Assembly (NCBI RefSeq): GCF_027925305.1
Contig: NZ_BSDR01000001.1
Location: 1,949,001 to 2,013,000 of the forward strand
DNA length: 64,000 bases
Origin: Desulforhabdus amnigena
GTDB lineage: Bacteria > Desulfobacterota > Syntrophobacteria > Syntrophobacterales > Syntrophobacteraceae
Direction: 5' to 3'
The notes beneath the pieces were generated by a model. The model saw only the letters and a list, made by a program, of their open reading frames with translations. It did not search any database and had not been told where the DNA came from. A program made the translations under genes and the position numbers. Below, piece after piece: positions 22,518 through 30,180 of the stretch (within the stretch, counting starts at the first letter, position 1; the number at the start of each line of letters is the position of its first letter).

Positions 22518-23259
22518 GGGATTTACCCCCTTGTGATTTTTCTCAAGAACATCAAAAGAGTTTCGAGACACCAGGGCTCCAACGAAATCCAATGCATTAC
22601 AATACGTCTCTGTGGCTCACCAGTACAGCCCGGCGGAAGTCCCTCCCCCGGCAACATACAATTGGCGGTCGGGGCTGATTTGAGCCAACAAAGAGGGGTC
22701 GGTAAACTTCCGCCATCGTGTACTGGACAAATATTTTAAAAGCAACGGTTGTGCCAGATCTTTCAGGCGCTCGATCTGCGGTGCAATGGTTGAAGAATGC
22801 GGTTCAAAGGAGAATTGCCAGGGGTTGGAACAGATGCCCCTCGTCGCGTGACAAGGGCACCTGCTGTATGGTCTCACATACACTTCTGTAGCCCGGAAAC
22901 TACATCGAAGTAGAAAAATCTCGCTTTCTTTCTCAATCCAGCTCCACATTGAAAGGTGAACAAAATGCACTTGCTGTCATCCCGGCGAAAGCCAGGGCCC
23001 AGAAAAGCTTAATTGACCTGGATTCCGACTTTCGTCGGAATGACAATGGATAGCCTCCACCGATTTTGTACACTTGTTTGTGTGGGGCTGCACTTAAGTA
23101 CCTGATCAGAAGTTATTTAACATTTTGGGTGGTTACAGATTACGTCATTCCGGCATGTTTTTAGCCGGAATCCAGCCACACGGCACATTTTCTGGATACC
23201 GGCTTTCGCCGGTATGACGATGTAAAAATGTTAAGAAATTTTTGCCCAGGTATTTAATA
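22518..23259. repeat. Gene-free stretch with dispersed hairpin repeats
   Basis: About 740 bases without a believable gene. 22977-23050 and about 23130-23222 carry the common GTCATTCCGGC...GCCGGAATCC type of inverted pair (for example CATTCCGGCATG with TTAGCCGGAATCCAG and TTTCGCCGGTATGACGA), a repeat style widespread in bacterial intergenic regions. Confidence 0.6.
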
Positions 23260-23402
23260 TTTAAGATCGCAATTACGCACCCGTTTACCCGTGCGTTTTT
23301 GTAGGAGCGGCATCCTGCCGCGACAAAGTGTGCAGTTGCCAGTTCCTGTCACGGCTGGAAGCCGTTCCTACAAAGAAATGGCCGCATATTTACGATCTTC
23401 GG
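23260..23402. mobile_element. MITE related to IS630 ends, carrying a REP-like pair
   Basis: A 143-bp unit between TA dinucleotides. The left end reads TTTAAGATCGCAATTACGC; the right end, reversed, reads CCGAAGATCGTAAATATGC. Inside, 23300-23375 has TGTAGGAGCGGCATCC and GGCTGGAAGCCGTTCCTACA hairpin units. An inverted copy of the whole unit is at 28765-28907. The end bases AATTACGC and GCGGCCATTT also occur at the ends of the IS630 element that starts 10 bases away, so that element's transposase could move it. Confidence 0.7.
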
Positions 23403-23411
23403 TACTTAGTA

Positions 23412-24663
23412 CCCCAACGCGCTAATTACGCGGCCATTTGCACGGATTTTGGAGCAAACTTGGCCACGAGCTTTGTTTTCGTATAGGTCCACTTTATGGG
23501 TTTTGGATGTCTGTTGAGCTCATCAAAGTAGCCCATAAGCATTTGTGAAAGCTCCTTTTTGTCGTTGAAGTCGTTGGGAGTGAGTACATCCCTTGTAACC
23601 TTACTGAAGATGATCTCAACCTGATCGAGCCAACTGGCATATGTGGGAAGCCAGTAGATACGAACATTAAAAGAAAGGTTGAGAGAAGCAATCCATTTGC
23701 CCAGTTGTTTGGGTGCATGCGTAGAGCCATTGTCCAGAATGAGATCAATAACCTTGAATCCCTTGACAATGGCTGAAGAAAAGAAACTCAGAAGAAAGGT
23801 TTTGAACTCCGCGAAGCGCTTGCGAGCGAAGGTACGGGCGAAGGTGATTCCATTGGCGACGATAAGAGCACAAAACAGCTGTAATGCTCCCATCCGTTTG
23901 TATCGGGATGCCACGTGAACGGGGTGTTCGGCTATGGCGGGTTTGGTCTCGTGAAGAGGTCTTCTTGCTTGAATGGAGGTCTTCTCATCGATACAAACGG
24001 AAGCTTCACCCTGCTGGAACAACTGGGGAGCGTTCTCATAGAGATCCAGGACTGGAGACGCTTTCTCAACGAATTTTGGATCAGGAGATTTTTGCCATAG
24101 ATGATATTGCCAGGGTTTGATCTTGTCCTGTTTCAGCCAAAGACGAATAGTGCTCGGGGCAATGTGGCTGACGATTCCTTTTTCTTTGGCGACTTGACAA
24201 AGCTTCTCTCCAGACCAGCGTTGCCATGGCTTGCCATGATCACACGGTTTCGAGCAGGCCAACAAGGTGATCTGAGCCCTCACGGCAGAAGGATGCTTTC
24301 TTGGGGCTCCGGGTCGGGGGTGGTTTTTGAGGCTACCTTCATTGACCCATCTGTTGCGGAACTTCTTAACGGTGGATGGCCTGCATCCGACTTCATCAGC
24401 GATCTGCCGGATGCTCCATTCCGGATGCTCATGCGATAGGAGGAGGATACGAGCCCTTACAACCTCCGCATAGGGTTTTGTGTAGCTCACGCTCAGATGT
24501 TTCAATACTTTCCGTTTCTCTGGAGGAATGTAGATGCAGTATTTGTGTTGAGGTCCAGGCATGGTTGTACTCCTCTCCTGTTTGTTGCCTTTTTATTTAA
24601 TTTTAACATGCCTGGAGCCTCTTAGGGTTGAACAAATCTGGTTGCGTAATTATCGCGCTGGAG
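23412..24663 (-). mobile_element. IS630-family insertion sequence
   Basis: 1252 bp. The ends are imperfect inverted repeats: CCCCAACGCGCTAATTACGC on the left and, reversed, CTCCAGCGCGATAATTACGC on the right. Each is bordered by TA (23410-23411 and 24664-24665), the usual IS630 target duplication. It holds one transposase gene on the minus strand. It sits right beside the 143-bp MITE, in the short run TACTTAGTA. Confidence 0.88.
23426..24562 (-). CDS. IS630-family transposase
   Basis: Protein of 378 residues, apparently intact. The N-terminal helix-turn-helix region (WSIRQIADEVGCRPSTVKKFRNRW) has a proline-rich linker after it. The catalytic core has the DDE pattern: Asp in ASVCIDEKTS, Asp in VIDLILDNGSTHAPK, and Glu in ASWLDQVEIIFS. 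The start ATG 24562 follows GAGGAG. The reading frame ends within 14 bases of the element's left end. Confidence 0.93.
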   Translation of the reverse strand: MPGPQHKYCIYIPPEKRKVLKHLSVSYTKPYAEVVRARILLLSHEHPEWSIRQIADEVGCRPSTVKKFRNRWVNEGSLKNHPRPGAPRKHPSAVRAQITLLACSKPCDHGKPWQRWSGEKLCQVAKEKGIVSHIAPSTIRLWLKQDKIKPWQYHLWQKSPDPKFVEKASPVLDLYENAPQLFQQGEASVCIDEKTSIQARRPLHETKPAIAEHPVHVASRYKRMGALQLFCALIVANGITFARTFARKRFAEFKTFLLSFFSSAIVKGFKVIDLILDNGSTHAPKQLGKWIASLNLSFNVRIYWLPTYASWLDQVEIIFSKVTRDVLTPNDFNDKKELSQMLMGYFDELNRHPKPIKWTYTKTKLVAKFAPKSVQMAA

Positions 24664-24684
24664 TACTTAGCCGCGTGCGGCAAA

Positions 24685-26085
24685 TCAACGAGTTTTCAAG
24701 ATGTGCTTCGCTGTTTTGAAATCATTGGGGTTGAGACGGTATTTCCTGATGAGCTTGTAGAACTCGGGGCGGTATCTCCCCACAAAAGCCGCGGCATGAG
24801 AAACATTTCCCTGTGCCGCGGTGAGGACTTGCGTCAGGTAGGCGCGCTCAAATTCCGCCCGTGCTTCGTTCAGGGGCAGGAGCTCCGATTGGCTGCTTGG
24901 GGAAGAAGACATGTTTTCTTTCCCCAACAGCAAATGATCGAGCATGATTTGTTCCCCACAGGCCAGCGCCACCGCCCTCTCCACTACGTTGGACAGTTCC
25001 CGTACATTCCCGGGCCAACGGTGCAGCATGAGCTGCTGCATCACTTCCGGGGAAAAGCCCCGAATCTGCTTGTTCATCGCTCGATTGAAGTGGTTCAGAA
25101 AGTGCTGAGCCAGAAGGGGGATGTCCTCCCTGCGATCCCTCAGGGGAGGAAGATAGACGGGAATGACATGGATGCGGTAATAGAGATCTTCGCGGAATCT
25201 GCCCTCGCTGACGGCTTTTTCCAAGTCCTGGTTGGTTGCGGCGATCAGTCGGATATTGGTCTTGAGAGGATGAACGCCTCCCACGGGATAATATTCACGC
25301 TCCTGAAACGCCCGGAGAAGTTTTACCTGGAGGGCCAGGGAGAGTTCGGCCACTTCATCCATGAAAAGTGTTCCTCCCTCCGCCCGCTGCAAGAGTCCCT
25401 TTTTCACCTGGTCTGCCCCGGTGAAGGCTCCCTTGACGTATCCAAACAGTTCACTTTCCAGGAGCCCCTCGGGTATGGCGCCGCAGTTGATGGCCACGAA
25501 GGGCCCCCGTGACCGTGTGCTGCTCGTATGAACGGCCTTGGCGATCAATTCCTTGCCCGTCCCGCTCTCTCCATAAAGACATACGGTGGAATCCGTCGGA
25601 GCGATCTGCGAGACCTGCCGCAAGACCTGCTGCATCTTTCCACTGCTCGCGATGATATTGTCGAAATGATAACGTTCCTGCACCAGAGAGCGGAGACGGT
25701 CCACTTCCACTTTGAGCTTGCCCACCTCGAGGGCCTTTTCGATGCGGTACAGCAAGTCTTTCGCGTCGAAGGGCTTGGTCATGAAATCATAGGCGCCCTT
25801 CTTCGTGGCCTCTACGGCGGTGGCAATGGTTCCATAAGCGGAAAGGATGATCACGGGAAGATAGGGTTGGATGCGAAGCAGTTTTTCCATGAGCGTGATG
25901 CCGTCCATCTCTCCCATTTTGAGATCCAGGATGGCAACATGGTAGATTTCATCCGTGGCGAATTTCAGAGCTTCCTCCCCCCCACCCGCGAGAGTCACCC
26001 CGTAACCGGCTCCCTCCAGGCGGGCCTTCATGAGAGTGAGAAGCCCCCGGTCATCATCCACTACAAGAATTTTCTCATCAGCCAT
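24685..26085 (-). CDS. Sigma-54-dependent response regulator, GlrR/QseF-like
   Basis: NtrC-type activator of 466 residues. Residues 1-120 are a receiver (KILVVDDDRGLL; phospho-Asp in VAILDLKMGEMDG; Lys in FMTKPFDAKD). About 140-380 is the AAA+ domain with Walker A GESGTGKELIAKAVH, the sigma-54 contact loop GAFTGA, Walker B GGTLFMDEVAEL and the arginine-finger region. The end is a Fis-type helix-turn-helix (AAQGNVSHAAAFVGR). It is the last gene of a kinase-lipoprotein-regulator operon in the order seen for glrK-qseG-glrR in enterobacteria. Confidence 0.9.
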   Translation of the reverse strand: MADEKILVVDDDRGLLTLMKARLEGAGYGVTLAGGGEEALKFATDEIYHVAILDLKMGEMDGITLMEKLLRIQPYLPVIILSAYGTIATAVEATKKGAYDFMTKPFDAKDLLYRIEKALEVGKLKVEVDRLRSLVQERYHFDNIIASSGKMQQVLRQVSQIAPTDSTVCLYGESGTGKELIAKAVHTSSTRSRGPFVAINCGAIPEGLLESELFGYVKGAFTGADQVKKGLLQRAEGGTLFMDEVAELSLALQVKLLRAFQEREYYPVGGVHPLKTNIRLIAATNQDLEKAVSEGRFREDLYYRIHVIPVYLPPLRDRREDIPLLAQHFLNHFNRAMNKQIRGFSPEVMQQLMLHRWPGNVRELSNVVERAVALACGEQIMLDHLLLGKENMSSSPSSQSELLPLNEARAEFERAYLTQVLTAAQGNVSHAAAFVGRYRPEFYKLIRKYRLNPNDFKTAKHILKTR

Positions 26086-26097
26086 ACCAGCACATCT

Positions 26098-26610
26098 CTA
26101 CTGAAGCAATTCCCTTTCTTTACGATCCATCTCGAGGTCTATGGCGCGGGAACGTTCTATCTGTTTCTGCAATTTCTGGATCTTGGTGTCCTTGGATTTG
26201 AGCTTGCCCTTGAGTTGGCTTCGCTTTTTTTCTGCAACGATCTTGTTCTCTATGAGGGCCGTCATTACCCTGGCCTGAAAGGCAAAGGGACTCTCCGGGT
26301 ATTTCTCCATGACTTCCTTCAGGCGCTTGAGCCCTTCGGACTGGTTGTAAAAAGGGCTCTGGGGAAATGCATATACAAATGCCACATTGAAAAGAGCGAT
26401 ATCGCAGTCCTTGGAACAGTCTTCCAGGATTTTCCGATTCTCTTCGAGAAATGCCGCATAGTCGTTGCTCGCCATGGCCTTCTGTGGAGGAAAAACATAG
26501 ACGGGCTGCAATTCGACCCTGGGAGGGGGCGGTGTATGGGCGGCGCACCCGCCGAAAAAAAACAATAGCAGGATAAGACTTAAAATTTTAAATAAAAATG
26601 AATCTTTCAT
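26098..26610 (-). CDS. Lipoprotein with coiled coil, QseG/YfhG-like position
   Basis: Protein of 170 residues with a lipobox (LLLFFFGGCAAH, lipidation Cys near residue 22). Then a helical region with a tetratricopeptide-like feel (DIALFNVAFVYAFP, GLKRLKEVMEKYPESPFAFQARV) and a C-terminal coiled coil rich in Lys and Gln. It lies between a histidine kinase and a sigma-54 regulator, where enterobacteria have QseG, which tethers the kinase at the envelope. Sequence identity to QseG cannot be judged here. Confidence 0.75.
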   Translation of the reverse strand: MKDSFLFKILSLILLLFFFGGCAAHTPPPPRVELQPVYVFPPQKAMASNDYAAFLEENRKILEDCSKDCDIALFNVAFVYAFPQSPFYNQSEGLKRLKEVMEKYPESPFAFQARVMTALIENKIVAEKKRSQLKGKLKSKDTKIQKLQKQIERSRAIDLEMDRKERELLQ

Positions 26611-26637
26611 CTACAACATCCTGATTCCATGATGTTA

Positions 26638-28134
26638 TTAGCCCGAAATACTCTGAAGTTCGGGCATGGGCGACTCACCGACGGGGGGAACCACCGGCAG
26701 AGTGAAAATGAAGGCAGAGCCTTTCCCCAACTCGCTTTCAGCCCAAATCGCTCCCTTGTGTCCCTCGATGATGTAGCGGGCAATAGCCAATCCCAGGCCG
26801 GTTCCCTGCTTGCCTTTTCCATTACCGGAAGGGGATTGATAGAATGGGTTGAATATCCTTTCTCTCTCCTCTTTCGGAATCCCTTCTCCCGTGTCCGAAA
26901 CCCTCACCTGCAGCTGCTGTTGCCCACTGCTGAAATCTTTGCTCAGAAAACCTTCAACGGAAATCCGCCCTCCTTCAGGCGTGAACTTCAGAGCGTTGCT
27001 GAGCAGGTTATCGAGAACCTGCTGGATCCTTTTTTCGTCCGCAACCGTGATCGGCAGTTCATCCATATGAGCGATATCCAGCTGGATACGCCTGCTGCGG
27101 GCAATCAGTTCCACCTTTTGAATGCTTTGGCGAATCAAACCGGACAAATCGCAGGGCACGAGCTCGTACTCGATCATTTGTGCCTTCATCCTGGAAAGAT
27201 CGAGGATGGAGGAAATACTTTGAAAGAGATGCTCACAATGACTGCTGACCACTTCCACGATCTCTTTTTGCGAAGGTGTGAGCGGCCCCGGTATTTCCTC
27301 CAACAGCAGGGACGTTCCTTCCTTGATGGCCGTGAGCGGCGTACGCAATTCATGGGAAACGTGGGCCGTGAAGTCGGACTTGAGCTTGTCCAGTTCGGCC
27401 AGTTTGTCCGTCATCCAATTGAACGTCTTCGCCAAATCATGAACCTCTTTCGGAGCCTTGATATTCACCGAGCGAGTGAATTCACCCTGCCCCACCCTGC
27501 GCATTTCCCGTGCGAGCTTGCGCAGCGGGCTGCTCACTCCCCGTGCAAAAAGGTAAGCCAGAAGAACCGCACCGAGTATCCCCTTGAAAGCGACCAGATT
27601 GATCATCCCGGCTGCAGACGCGGCCTGGTCCCGGGCTTTGGCCGTCTTGTCGGCAATGACCCCTTCCCGAAACCGGATGAGCGCATTGGTCATATCCAAA
27701 ATATCGTCGCTGATCTGAGCCCTCTCGCCTTTGTTTTTTTCAGGCCTTTTGCTGGAAACCGCGCGCTCTATTTCGGCGGTATAAAGATCGTGAGAAGAAA
27801 CGATTTTGGCGAGTGTCTCCTTCTCCCATGGAGTGTCCACGAGGGAAGAAACCTTCTCGAGGGATTCGGTGAACTCTTTTCCGGCCTTTGTAAAAGCCGA
27901 GTTCAAGGTTTTGTCGCGGAAAAGCAGATACTTTTCCGCGTTACGGATTTCCGTCAGGAAGCTCTTGAGGAACTGCTTTTCCTCCGTGATGCAGGAGGAA
28001 TCGACAGAGAGGATGCTTGCCCCGAGCTGAGTGATTTCATTCAATTTTGAATGCGAGTAGAAGCTTATCCCCAAGATCAGCGCAATCAGAATGCTTTGAG
28101 CCAAAATGGCACGCCAAAAGATTGTCAATCGCAT
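26638..28134 (-). CDS. Membrane sensor histidine kinase, GlrK/QseE-like
   Basis: Protein of 498 residues. An N-terminal membrane helix, a helical periplasmic domain of about 150 residues, a second membrane helix (LVAFKGILGAVLLAYLFARG), HAMP (SSPLRKLAREMRRVGQGEF), H-box HVSHELRTPLTAI, N-box LDNLLSNALKFTP, and the DTGEGIPKEERERIF and GTGLGLAIARYI ATP-binding boxes, so it looks fully active. The lipoprotein and regulator genes follow after 27 and 12 bases. An 80-bp gap and a cluster of repeats lie upstream. Confidence 0.9.
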   Translation of the reverse strand: MRLTIFWRAILAQSILIALILGISFYSHSKLNEITQLGASILSVDSSCITEEKQFLKSFLTEIRNAEKYLLFRDKTLNSAFTKAGKEFTESLEKVSSLVDTPWEKETLAKIVSSHDLYTAEIERAVSSKRPEKNKGERAQISDDILDMTNALIRFREGVIADKTAKARDQAASAAGMINLVAFKGILGAVLLAYLFARGVSSPLRKLAREMRRVGQGEFTRSVNIKAPKEVHDLAKTFNWMTDKLAELDKLKSDFTAHVSHELRTPLTAIKEGTSLLLEEIPGPLTPSQKEIVEVVSSHCEHLFQSISSILDLSRMKAQMIEYELVPCDLSGLIRQSIQKVELIARSRRIQLDIAHMDELPITVADEKRIQQVLDNLLSNALKFTPEGGRISVEGFLSKDFSSGQQQLQVRVSDTGEGIPKEERERIFNPFYQSPSGNGKGKQGTGLGLAIARYIIEGHKGAIWAESELGKGSAFIFTLPVVPPVGESPMPELQSISG

Positions 28135-28228
28135 ACGTCATCCCGGTGTGTAAGATCTCGAGGCCCCCACGCCCAGCACCTTTCAGGGGAAAAGCTCCAT
28201 TTCAAAAAGCGCCCTGACGCGACACTGT

Positions 28229-28306
28229 CGCATCAACCACGGAGACACGGAGGGCACGGAGAAAAACCTTCAAATGAAATCCCCGTGCTCTCCGTGGTCC
28301 AGATAA
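28229..28306. repeat. Dispersed CCACGGAG repeat
   Basis: ACCACGGAGACACGGAGGGC followed by the inverted CCGTGCTCTCCGTGGTCC, another copy of the family seen near 18962 and 21157. Confidence 0.75.
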
Positions 28307-28498
28307 AACCCGGCCATGTCGAGCTAAGGTGCATAAACTGCAAAGAGCATATACAAAAGCGGGGGGTGAAAGCAACTCTTTATGTAAAAAAGTGCGTAGG
28401 TTGCGTTGAATGAAATGAAACGCAACAAACAATAATGACATGTCGCGTTTCGAAACTCAACGCGACCTACGTGCTATCGGGTCTTTGTGCTGAATGAT

Positions 28499-28648
28499 CT
28501 AAGAGGATGTCTGAAAATTCCCCTCTTGAGGGGGGTAGGGGGGTGTCAAGATTTCGTGAACCAGAAAAACACCCCCCTTGCCCCCCCTCAAGGGGGGAAT
28601 CGAAGCAGGTTCGGCTCCCAAGCAAAGGAACTTTCAGACAGCCTCTAA
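28499..28648. repeat. MITE-like repeat with AGAGGATGTCTGAAA ends
   Basis: About 150 bp, with AGAGGATGTCTGAAAATTC at the left and, inverted, GAACTTTCAGACAGCCTCT at the right. The interior holds a long C-run and G-run stem (CCCCCCTTGCCCCCCCTCAA against TTGAGGGGGG). It directly abuts the next repeat. Confidence 0.7.
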
Positions 28649-28761
28649 GAGCCTATCCAAAAACCTACCTCGGCAGCGGACACCCCCCTTTAATTCCCCC
28701 CTCGAGGGGGGACTAAGGGGGGTGTCGCAAAGTCTACAGGTGGTTTCCGGATAGGTTCTAA
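28648..28761. repeat. MITE-like repeat, copy 2 of the 15561 unit
   Basis: Nearly identical to 15561-15674, from AGAGCCTATCC to GGATAGGTTCT. It sits between two other repeat families, making a three-element cluster upstream of the kinase operon. Confidence 0.8.
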
Positions 28762-28764
28762 GTA

Positions 28765-28907
28765 CCGAAGATTGTAAATACGCGGCCATTTCTTTGTAGG
28801 AACGGCTTCCAGCCGTGACAGGAACCGGCAACCGCACACCTTGTCGCGGCAGGATGCCGCTCCTACGAAAACGTAGGGGTAAACGGCTGCGTAATTACGA
28901 AGACCAG
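28765..28907. mobile_element. IS630-related MITE, inverted copy of 23260-23402
   Basis: A 143-bp unit bordered by TA at 28763-28764 and 28908-28909. The left end CCGAAGATTGTAAATACGC and GCGGCCATTTC match the IS630 left end at GCGGCCATTTG; the right end, reversed, reads CTGGTCTTCGTAATTACGC. It contains the REP-like hairpin pair at 28794-28868. Confidence 0.7.
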
Positions 28908-28914
28908 TACTAAG

Positions 28915-29994
28915 CTATAACCGTGCCAGGTTGTTCACCCAAAGGATCTCACACGCCCCGTCGCCCGTGTCCGTGCGACTGAGAGAACTGAACCACGTCC
29001 ATTGCCCCCCTTCCCGAATTCCCACAAGGTAGCCGCTCAATGCGATGAGTTCCCCCCTGCGAATGGATTTGAGCGATTTTTCGATCGCACTGTTGGCTGG
29101 AATCATGTGCATGTTGGAACTGTGAGACATGATGACCGGCCACGGCAAGGGGGGGCAGCACCTCACGGGAAAGACGAAAAATCTTCGGTTTCCCTGGCCT
29201 ATTTCCAGTTGATTCAACACGCTTTGATCCGACATGGGCCCCCAGCCCAGGGCCAGGTCTATGGGGGATATATCCGAAACGGGATCGAACCGGTAACGCT
29301 CCGTACTGAGAACCCGGGCCTTCAGGCTGAACCGGGCCAGGGGCACGAAAGTACGCTCTCCCACCCGCCACGGCTTGCCCTTTTCAATGATCACCTGCTC
29401 CGGTTCGGAAGCGATGAGAATGCCGGGCGGGTATTTGATTTCCCCCATCACGTAAATGTTGTAGTAAAGAATACAGCCCAGGAGCACGATGAGGAAAATC
29501 AGCAGGGCAATCTGTTTTTTTTCCTTTGCACTGTCATAAATCCTGATGGAACAGGACGGAAGGCCGGTTTTGCGGGCTCCGTCCAGGGACTTGCCCTGAA
29601 ACCTGCTGAAGATGATCCCGCAGCGGATGCATTCCACGGGATCTTCCCCTTCGTGGCCGCAGTTGGGGCATTTCACCTTACGTCTTTCCGAAAGGGCTTC
29701 TTTTTCTTCCCGCCGCTGCGGCACCTCACTCACTGGAGAAGACTTCGGCGCCGTCCTCTTTTTTTCCACCTCCACGGAGCAGAGAGCTCCTGCCTTTTGC
29801 AGAGTCATCCAGTACTTGCATGCGGTTTCATGGTCCATATCCCTCTTGATGGTCACGGGTCGCCCGGAGAAGAGCCCCTCTATCTTTTCTCCACTCATCT
29901 TGAAGAGGGTGGAGAGATTCTCCTTGACCTCGTCCATCTGCCGCCCCTCGGCAATCTCACCGCGAAAGGTCAGTTTATAGCAATGATCCGCCAT
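28915..29994 (-). CDS. Zn-ribbon single-pass membrane protein of unknown function
   Basis: About 359 residues. Parts in order: an N-terminal domain (ADHCYKLTFRGEIAEGRQ, SGRPVTIKRDMDHETA) of a kind I associate with deltaproteobacterial proteins; a zinc ribbon (CPNCGHEG with CIRCGIIF); a membrane helix (ALLIFLIVLLGCILYYNIYV); and a soluble C-terminal half with the probable periplasmic features FVPLARFSLKARVLS and LIALSGYLVGI. The start is uncertain: the frame is open to 30075, but ATG 29994 begins the conserved part. No function can be assigned. Confidence 0.65.
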   Translation of the reverse strand: MADHCYKLTFRGEIAEGRQMDEVKENLSTLFKMSGEKIEGLFSGRPVTIKRDMDHETACKYWMTLQKAGALCSVEVEKKRTAPKSSPVSEVPQRREEKEALSERRKVKCPNCGHEGEDPVECIRCGIIFSRFQGKSLDGARKTGLPSCSIRIYDSAKEKKQIALLIFLIVLLGCILYYNIYVMGEIKYPPGILIASEPEQVIIEKGKPWRVGERTFVPLARFSLKARVLSTERYRFDPVSDISPIDLALGWGPMSDQSVLNQLEIGQGNRRFFVFPVRCCPPLPWPVIMSHSSNMHMIPANSAIEKSLKSIRRGELIALSGYLVGIREGGQWTWFSSLSRTDTGDGACEILWVNNLARL

Positions 29995-30180
29995 ATGGAT
30001 TGAGCTCACGTCACAGCAAGAGTCCACAATCGAGGAAACCGGACCGGGAGATGGAACGCGGTTCCCCACTTTCACGCCGGAGGCGAAAAAAGCCCCCGGT
30101 TGGAAGAATCGTCTGAAGAAGGGAAAGACTTTAGATGAAAAACGGTGTGAAATGTAGACGTGTATCGAGCGGCCGAATTT

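Noticed and set aside
22617-22970. Minus-strand frame of 117 codons upstream of the receiver gene
   Set aside because: Cys- and Arg-rich shadow composition, in a region of dispersed repeats, with no recognisable motif.
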